From Nephromyces sp. MM_2019 (Eukaryota > Apicomplexa > Aconoidasida > Nephromycida), in NCBI GenBank assembly GCA_015657535.1, contig JADHZB010001862.1, positions 2,348 to 22,703 on the forward strand: 20,356 bases of DNA, in the 5' to 3' direction. The notes below the pieces were generated by a model. It ran no database searches and was not told where the DNA came from. It saw only the letters and a program-made list of their open reading frames with translations. The number at the start of each line of letters is the position of its first letter. Position 1 is the stretch's first letter. This document shows, in pieces, positions 1 through 9,300 of this stretch. The position numbers were made by a program, and so were the translations under genes.

Positions 1-208
1 TTTTTTTTTTATGTTCATTTTCATGCTTTTCTTTTTTTTTTCTTTTCTTTTTCCCTTCCTCTACCCTATTCTGCTTCCTCTTCTTCATATATAATATTTT
101 CCTAAAATATGAAATTTCTCAAACAATTTTTAGCATTTTTTTTTAGTTTTTAAAACTTTTTTCACTTCAAAAAATCCAATTTCCCAAACATACAACAGCA
201 TTATCCAC
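1..208 (-). other. Start of DPY19 intron 16; no exon seen
   Basis: T-rich on the plus strand, with long homopolymer runs in the first 60 bases. No segment encoding the expected next helix and no lumenal-domain motif is visible, so the remaining exons should lie to the left of the window. Confidence 0.6.
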
Positions 209-325
209 CTGTAAAACGAGGTAGGCATACTCAGGATGAAAGCTTGGCACTCCATTTCTTTGGGTAAAATCATGAGAAAAATCAGTGACATTTTCAGAGT
301 TGTCAACTTCTACAGAGGAGGTAGC
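209..325 (-). CDS. DPY19 exon 16 (last exon in window)
   Basis: Encodes an acidic loop ATSSVEVDNSENVTDFSHDF, then RNGVPSFHPEYAYLVLQ. The end matches FDHGELVYHALQ just before the next helix in animal DPY19. Acceptor TTTAG after a C/T tract, donor CAG|GTGGAT, phase 0. If the donor is not used, the frame runs 15 codons further to a TGA at about 164, which would end the protein without its C-terminal domain. Confidence 0.66.
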
Positions 326-3300
326 CTAAAGGGGTGTGGAAGCAATCACATCAAACCATATTCATTTTCTCCACCACAAACCCTCATTTTTTGAGGCATT
401 ATCACTCCAAATTCATCATTTAAATATGAAGGAGTATTTTGTCTAAAAATTTTGCAAAAAAGCTGGAAGAAGACGCCAAACTCAACTTTATTCAAAGAAA
501 AATGCTTCTCATTCTCTTTTTTTTGTGATTTCAAGGCAAAAACATCAACAAATGCGTAATTCGAGCAAATTATGTTTTTTGAATAACTTTTAACGCTCAA
601 GTAATCAAAAAAATGCATACTCTTCAACTTTTCAGAAGAAAAATTGTTTTTCCATTTTAAAAAGCAGTTTTTTGGGGCATTTAAAATGGAAAAACAATCC
701 TGCTTCTTCACTGAAGACAAGATTATCTAAATAGCTTATTTTCCGCTTTAAAATGTAGAAAAGTAAGAACAGAAGCTGACAAAAAGCAAAGATGAAAGTT
801 GAAATATAGGGAGGAAAAACACACACACAGATACGCAGATATATAAAAATATAAATAACATATAGACACAACCCAGATGCACACAAACGTAGCAATACAA
901 ACACTTGCACACACACCCAGAGAGAACACACGCACAAACCTAAAAAAAACCACCACACACACCCAAAAAAAACACACAAACGCGCGCAAAACACATGCAC
1001 ACATATACACTAAGCCACACACATCCAAAAACTCTCCTGAAAAATATACACCAACCTACACACACACTGTAAAATATACGCAAATTCAGAGCTCCCATTC
1101 AAACATATATTTACTTGCTGAAGCTCTAATTTTTTTGCTTTTGAATTAACTAAGCCGCGCTGCCTCAGATTTTTTTGCTTTGGATTTAGATCATCAGAAT
1201 CCTTTCCAGCCAACTCAAAATCAGCAGTCAAAGTAGATAAAGACAACCTTTACACACACAACAAATTGGTTTCAAATTTACTTTTTTAAAGAAGAAATTT
1301 GCGCAGTAAAACAACACATTTTAACGGCTAAACGTCATCTTGAGAAAATGCCATTTTTTAATCAAAAAACCCAGGAAAAGACGGTTTTCTTCACTAAATC
1401 TGTGGCTTTCGCTAAATCAACGCCTTACAAAAAGGGGAAAATAACTCTACGCACAAAAACAAAGTTCTTACCGCATACTCTGCAAATCTGTAGCCAAGAG
1501 AATTAACACACATACAACCATAGAAACACCGACAGGAATTACTTTAGATGGTAGCATCATATGATACATAAACGCTGGAAAAGGCCTGAATTCCTGCAAA
1601 ACAGAAAAACCATATTTTCTACTTTTCTATGCATTTTTTTTGATGACTTTGAAGGGAATCTGATGAACATATACGCCAAGCTGTTGATTTAAAAGAGTAA
1701 ATGGTGCTTTATTAAGTGACTTTGATAATTTAATCAACAATTTTGATACTTTCCTATAATTTTGAAAAAACTTTTATGAGCCTTTCATGCTTTTTTCACC
1801 ATTTTTATGATTTAAAAAATTTTTTTTCCACTAAAATTTAAATCCAAGAGATATTCCCTCTTCATTGAGCATTTACACAAAATATAACACAATAGCTACT
1901 AAAATCCATCCTTTTTTGTGCACTTAAAATCTCACTTTCATTCTGCTTGTTTTTTTTTCTACTAAAATATCTCTGCTAAACCTTTCACGCTGCTACTGCA
2001 AGCAGAAAAACCCACTAAAACTCGTATTTTTTTGAGAATTCAAAGCATATTTATCGAATTTCATCCTTTCAGCTTGTAATGGAACCAAAAAGCTGCTAAA
2101 AAATAAAATTGTAAATTTTTCTTCAAAAAATATTTTTTTTAGCAAATTCCAGTGTACGTACACCACATTACCGTCGAATTCATGTAGTAAATTGCAGTAT
2201 CAAAGTTGTGTTTTTTTAGCCCCAATTTCAAGAAGAGAAGATCATAAACATGCGTGTCAGCATCGTTAAACCTATGAAGACAAGAGACACGCACAAAAAC
2301 ATTTTCAGATTGATGGCATATTTTATAATTTTTACTCGAATTATTCTTCTTTTCAACCCATTCCAGAAGGCAAAAAAAAGCTTTGAAAAAAATTTTTCTA
2401 AGCAAATAAATTAACGCACACGCGTAGGTATAGGCTAAAAAAATAAAAGAGTTTCAATGAATTCTTTTGATTCTTTGCCTCTATCGTGTGCCACAAAAAC
2501 CAGGTTTAGCACAAAATAATTTTTATAGTAAAAATATGTGATTTATTACATATTTTTGGTAATTTTATATATTAAGCTGCATTGCTTATGAAGGACGCTT
2601 TTTCAAAAAAATTTTAAAGTGAAAAGCACTGAAGAAATTTTGATTTTTGCAGTTTCATTCAAAAAATGAAGAAACAGCAAAACAAATCATGAAAATATAA
2701 AATGAAAAACCCGAAACTTCTTCACGTTCTCACTGCTTTATCAAAAAACATCAAAAAAAGCCAAACTTCGAAACACGTGCCTAAAAAACCCCAATGTCGT
2801 CATCTTCTTGCTTCTATTTAATCTAATTAAAAAACAGCAAAACACACCAAACCCCCAAACTCGTCACTTTCTCACTTCATCTTCACCAAAAATCATCCAA
2901 AAACCCCAAATTTCCACCAAAACTCTCCTTTCCTTCCAACAAACAATTTAAAGCATAAAATCCAGAATTCACCAAGAAAACAAAATCTTTATCAAAACAT
3001 ATAATGCCAAAGAAAGCAGTCCTTTAATCAAAGATTCCTTAAGATGCATCCCAATAACTTGAGCCATTGTTTTTCCCGAAAAACCTGCAAATTATTCAAA
3101 CATTATTTGATTTTAGAAAAATCTCACTTTTTTCCCTTTTAAAAGCACTTTTTCCTACAATTTTCACCCTCTTCCTGCAATATCTTCATGAAAAATAATT
3201 CACTATTATTGGAGATAAACAATTCAATTATAAAGCTGAAAACTCGAGGCAAATTTAGCAGATTTCTAACTAATTCAAGCAATTATAGCCGGGCTTTATT

Positions 3301-6300
3301 CTTTGCCAGCACACCTCTTTCCATCAGAAATCAATATATTACTAGCTCCACTGCACTAAATATCTCTTATCCCTCTTCTGGTAAGTTTTTATATACTAAA
3401 GATGATGGAAACTGCCTTTTTGTCTCTCCAAAAAAAGTCATTTATACGAAATATGCTCCTTTTTCTACGCAGAAAAAAAAAAGGCTTAATAATGCTCTAG
3501 AGGTAGAGCTTCCTCTAGTTTTTTGAAGACGAAGATCTTCTTCTAAAATATCACTATATGGTGGATTTTTCAAAAGAGATTTTATAAATTTATGCTTTTT
3601 TGGGTAATCAAGTAGAAACCTGTAAAAACTCGGAGTTTTGTTATGTTAGAAGTTTGAAATGAAAGCGCATCTTCATCAAAACGGAAAAAATTGAGTTTAA
3701 AAGTTTGCTGACTGTGGGGTTTTTTTTGAGTCCTTTGAAGAAGGTTGCTTTGTGTATTGGAGTTTTTTTACGGGAGTTTGAGAGCTGCTTTGTATGTGTC
3801 TGTTTGAGGACTGCTTTGTGTGTGTTGGATATCCATTTTTTTTGAAGAATTTTTACTATCCCAAAACAAAAAAAAGGACGAAAGCTTCTTCATAAACCAA
3901 CACCACATTTTGCCCTTTTAATTGGATAAATTGCATAAACTGCTTCTCTAAATACTCAATGAAGACATTATGCCAGCAAAATAAATTTTTCGATTAAATT
4001 TCGCTAATTTCTTAGCAAAATCGCAGCCTTTTTGACTGCAAAAAACTCTTTTCTATATGCATATCCAATACTTAAAAGGCTGTTTTTTGCTGCAAATTCT
4101 GCTATTCCATCTACTAAAACGCAAACAAAACTTCCAAAAATAGGTTTCTTACGATTACGCATCAGTTTCTTGGAAAAATAAAGCTCTATAGGCAGAGAAA
4201 TTGCCACAGCGACGTATCTCAGATTTACAAATACCTGCATAACACCCACACAAACCTAGCATTTTAAAGCATATAGACAAAATCTGGGATGATGCAAATA
4301 AATTCGGTTAAAATAAAGCTTTTTAAAGGGAAAAATACGAATTTTTAGCTGTATTTTAGGAGGAAAAGTGTTGAAAAATTGGAATTTTTGCATGAAAAAG
4401 TTTTTAATTTTATATGCTATTAGAATTAAATTTTTACTGCATTTCAAAGAGATGAAAAGGGGCTAGGAAGAATAAAAAAAAACTGCGCACAAACAGCGGG
4501 ATAAACAGGTAGCAATAACTTTTGACTGCAAAGATATGCTAGGTAAAAATTACTAAAATATTATAAATTTTCTAAAAATATATTGAACACGCGTCACGCA
4601 CATATCACACATTACTTTCACACACATATTTCAGGCAAACACTTTTACGCACACACATGCACACATCAATTACAAACAAACAGCTTTAAAATCCCATTAT
4701 TTGTGTGCAAACTTACTAAATACATTGGAAAAAACTGCACAAGTGCAGCCAGCCATAGAATAAATCTGAAATTTCGAGTGTGAAATAACAGCGTTTTTTC
4801 TATTGGATATCCTATAAGATAAATTGCGTAGATACTTGCAAGCTGAAAAGAGGTTTAAAATAACATTTTCAAAATCAAAAAGTTTATCATTTTCAAGAAA
4901 ACATCACTTTTTTCTTTTCTTTAACTCTTTCTGATACAAATTTCGAGGTAAATTTTTTTTTTCCATTTTTTTTGAGTGTACGTACGCTCCAAAAGCTTCA
5001 AAATATTGAAAGATGCATTGCAATTACTCTAAACACGTGCTTCTTGGTTCATACTTTATTAACTGCTTGGTGAAATTCTGGAAAAAAGTGGCTTTCTCGT
5101 GAAAATTCTGGCACTTTATGGGACAATGCTCTAAATATTATATTTTCTTCAGAGATTCAACTTCAAATGCTGCCACAGTGTCATTTTTCCTCATAAAGTC
5201 TAAGCTTCCGTCTAAAAATGCCACAAAATATGTTTTTACCCCTAAAAAAGCCCCTCTAAAAATATTAAGCCCACGCTACGCAAAGAACCAGAAACAGCCA
5301 AACCAAAATCAGTTTTATACACGATTTTTTGCTCTCTGCATACAAAACCAGCAATAAAGCTCAAAAATAACATTTTAATCTTCACTAGAATAATGAAAAA
5401 ACATTGAAAAACACGCGAAAAAATTTCTGAAACTGGGAGTTTTTTCGACGATGAAGTGAAGCTTAAAACATCACTTTTTTAAGACTTTCAAGCTTAGAGG
5501 AATAAAAGGTTCATGCTGCCAATCCTGCCAAAACTAACTATAAAACTTCAAAACTATCAACTAAACATTTCGCTCAATTTTCTCTTTTAAAATACACTTT
5601 TCAATACTTAAACTCCCTTTCCTCAAAGCTTCAGCAGCAATTTCATTGAAAAAACAACCTATTTTTGCTTTTAGGCGGCTTACCTGCGTAATAAAGATAA
5701 ATACACTGAACTGCCAAAAAATTAGCGAAATAAAGGTGCTGAATGCAATCAGCAGCTCACAGACCGATTCTCTTAAAAATAGTAAATCCTAAAAATTGAG
5801 CAATTTGTGGAGAAAGTGTAGCAAAGGCAGTATGAGTGAGTGTGTGTGTGTCTGCCGGTGTGTGTAGATGTTTATTTTATTTTTATTGCATATTTTTCAA
5901 GTAAAAGACAAGCAAAAAACCAAGCAAAAATAAGGTATTTGCCTAGCCGTTTTCTGCCTTTTTTTTAGGCACACACTGTCGTGTCTCAGCATGTAATGCA
6001 TTTACAAGCACTGAAAACAAAGAACTCAGGTATTACCTATACACTTTTACTTTTAAAAAAAGCTATAAATGAATTGAATTCATTTTTTCAGCTGTTTTAT
6101 CCAGCTTTTATAAGCTTTAAAATTTTTTTAGAGAGTTTTTCATTTGATTCTCAGCGAAGAAATTTCAAAGGCTTTTAAAGAAGAAAAAGGGCGGAAATCA
6201 CAAGACAAAAGATGATATATTTTTTAATTTCTCATTAAACCGTAAAAATTATCATTTCGAGCTTCATCAACAAATTATTCCCATCTTTTTCTCATCTTCA

Positions 6301-9300
6301 TCATTTTTTTATTTTCATCCTCATGATCTTTAACCTTTTCACCATCAAAAAATCATCATTTTTTCAATTAAATTCCAATTTTATCTACTACACCGTTTTC
6401 TTAAGCAGCTTATCACAAGCCGTGTATTCTAACCACCTCAGTTTCATTTCATTTAAGCCTCACAGCGTTTGAATAGCAATTTTTCAGCTTTACAAATGCT
6501 TCATGATTCTAAAAGTATTGAACTTTATAAATCAGCCCAAAAACTCCTTGGGAACAAGCTAATTTTACCTGCAATGAACCTGAGCTTTATCTCAAGAGAT
6601 TCACTTTTTTATGCTTAGTGAAAAACCATTAGTACAATTAAACACACACCATACATTACGCATACTGGTCAAAAACCTATAATTTATATTAAAATCGTTT
6701 TTTTAAGTTCTTTTTGGGCTTATATTCCCAGAAACAAAATGCAGTTCAACCGGTTTATGTTCAAAGAAAACCACAACCACACACTAACACACACACACAC
6801 ACACGCAAAGCAAAAAAAAAAGCCAAATCAGCCAAAAATCAAAGAATTGATGAAATTTCTCACTTTCTAACGATCACAATTACATAAAGCTAAAAAATGC
6901 AGTTTCAACATAATATCTGGAAGAACATAAAAAACCCTCAAATTCAACAGAAAAAATTTTCTTCATTCAATAAAAACTCTGGCAAATTTTAAGCAAGTTT
7001 CTATTTATACGCAATTTCTGAATTTTGTTTCCTTTGCTATTGTGTTTTTTTCCTCTAAGCAAAAGACTAGATATCTTTAATATTTCTTCAAAAAATTCAG
7101 CAAAAACCGTTAAAATTTATGGAAATTGCGAAAATTTTATCTTCAAAAAGCAAGAGCAGCAACAATTTGCAATTTCACCTACGAAAAGCGCGAATTTTCT
7201 GCATTTTTCAATTCCTCTTTTTATTTACCTTGTTTTTGGTAACTTTACTCTTGATTAGAAAAAAAGTAGCCATACAATTTATCCATATAAAAACTAAAGT
7301 CCAGTTTTCTCTCAGTGGAATAGCTGTTGAAACAGTGAAATTTTTGAAAAAAAATTAGCGTCAAAGAGTTTTAAAACTTGAAAGTATTTTTTCTCGCTTT
7401 TTAGTACCAAATTAGGCTCAAAACCGTGATTTTTTATAGAAAAATTCCCCTCTGAACTGTAAAACAAGCATACCCCCCCACATTTGATGCCACCACTCCA
7501 CAAAAGGCTAAAGCACCTCCAAATATTGTGATCTTCACAAAAATACGTTTGTTTCGGGAGGTTCACTGTTTTTTCTTCAAAAAACTTAATTAAAATATAA
7601 AAAAAAATATTAATTAGTTTCTTTTTTTTTCTGAAAATTTTCCGCCTTTAAAAATTACATCTAAAAAAGATTTTTTAAACATTTTTAGCATAATTTAAAT
7701 GGGTTTAACTCTTTTGGAAAAACGAGAGGAATTTAAAGAATTTGTTTACCTGAAAGACGCAGTATGAGCTCTTGTGTGCAAAGTCCAGAAAAAAAACCAA
7801 AAAATCCAATCATCGAAGCAAAGCTGCTGCCTAAGAGAGGAGTTTTTTAAGAGGAAAAAAAAAGTGGAAATAAAAAAAGGATTGAGGAGGGAATTTTTTT
7901 GTTAGACAAGGAGTTTTTGGTTTAAAAACAAGGTATGCGTGCGTGCCTTGGCCAGATATAGCTTTTTGCCAATTATTTTTGTTTTGAAAACAGTTTTTTG
8001 CTCAGAAAATAAGCTTTTTCTTAGGAAACAACATTCCTCCAAAGACTTTAATTTTATTCGAAAATGTTTTGCCAAAAAATACTCACCTAGCAGACCCGCA
8101 AATAGAGCTAAGCAAGCCGGAGCAGCTGCTTGGAATGTGCTTGCTAAAAGAAGGAAACACATTTGTGTAAAAACTGCTCAAAAAAAGCTTTTTTTGGGTT
8201 TCTATAAAACTTTATTGTATAAATTACACGCACACTATAATAGCATTACTTGTCAAAATGTACTTGCAAAAAAACCAGCATTGCAAAGTAATTTTGTGAA
8301 GTGGTGGCAGTGTATAATGAGGTGTATGTACACCACAGGTTTATGCAGTATATTAGTGGTACCATGTGTGTATCTATTCAAGTGTGAGTACAGCACAGCT
8401 TATGCAGCATACCAGTAGTATTGCGCGCGTGTAATGAGGTGAAACTAAACCTCTTTCTTTCTAACTTTATTCTGCTTAAAAATTCCAATATTTTCAAGTA
8501 TTTACCTTATAACCCTCCCTTCTTGCTCCCTCCTTCATCTTTCAGCATTACTGCACATTTATTCAAGAAGCTATCTCAAAATTTCAAAAAAAAAGACTTT
8601 AAAAATACCCAAATATCGCACCAAATTTCTCAAAAAATAAGGTCTTATTCCCATAAAAGCCTACTCTTTCACTACTGGTTTTCTTTTTTGAAGATGCTTT
8701 TTAATCGCAAAAAACTCAAGACTTTTCAATCATCACAGCATGGTCGTAATCTCACAAAAATGCACGTGTCTATTCCAAATCATCTCCATTTTTTCTACAA
8801 ACTATTAAATTCATTTTTTAGCATTTGAGAATATCGTTAAAAATAGGGAAGACAAAATTCAAACTTTACCAGTAATAAGATAAAAGTTTATAGGCTTGCT
8901 GAACGCCAGGTTACGTCTTAGCCAAGTAAAATTCTTGATAAAAAGCCTCCATACAATCCCAGTAACAACATCTGGTGGAAAAATTGAATTTGTTTCCTTT
9001 GAAAAATGCTAAAAATGGAAAGTTTTTGAATACAAAATTCTCATCATCAAGCAAAATTTTCGGCTTGATGATGAGAACTTTTGATGAATTTAAAAACTGT
9101 AGAAAATATAAATTGAAAGTTCCACAAAGAAAAAAAGCCTTCTAATCTTTTTGAAAGATTTAAAACCCCCAAAAAAACATCAAGAATAGCCTAAAGAAGA
9201 AGCAAACTTTCCGCTCAAAAACTGATTAAAAAGCACATTCTCGTCGTAAATTCTTTGCATTAAATAAGCATCTCACTCCTGCAGATGATGCAAATGCTTT

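Noticed and set aside
712..775. Minus-strand segment encoding LLFLLFYILKRKISYLD as a DPY19 helix
   Set aside because: It cannot join exon 16 in frame, while exon 15 joins exon 16 in phase and ends in the expected EYAYLVLQ motif.
3188..3526. Plus-strand 112-codon frame starting MKNNSLLLEINN, with a possible GTAAGT donor at 3381
   Set aside because: It lies wholly inside DPY19 intron 11, has no recognised motif, and no partner exon was found.
3857..3884. 28-base minus-strand microexon considered after exon 9
   Set aside because: Exons 10 and 11 explain the segment better by homology; this one has a poor acceptor.
6571..6604. Minus-strand segment ending at a GTAAAA donor in intron 8
   Set aside because: Needs a phase that neither neighbour supplies; exon 8 joins exon 9 directly in frame.
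7939..8418. 159-codon plus-strand frame
   Set aside because: Antisense to DPY19 exon 6 and running into the intron 5 repeat; no family features.
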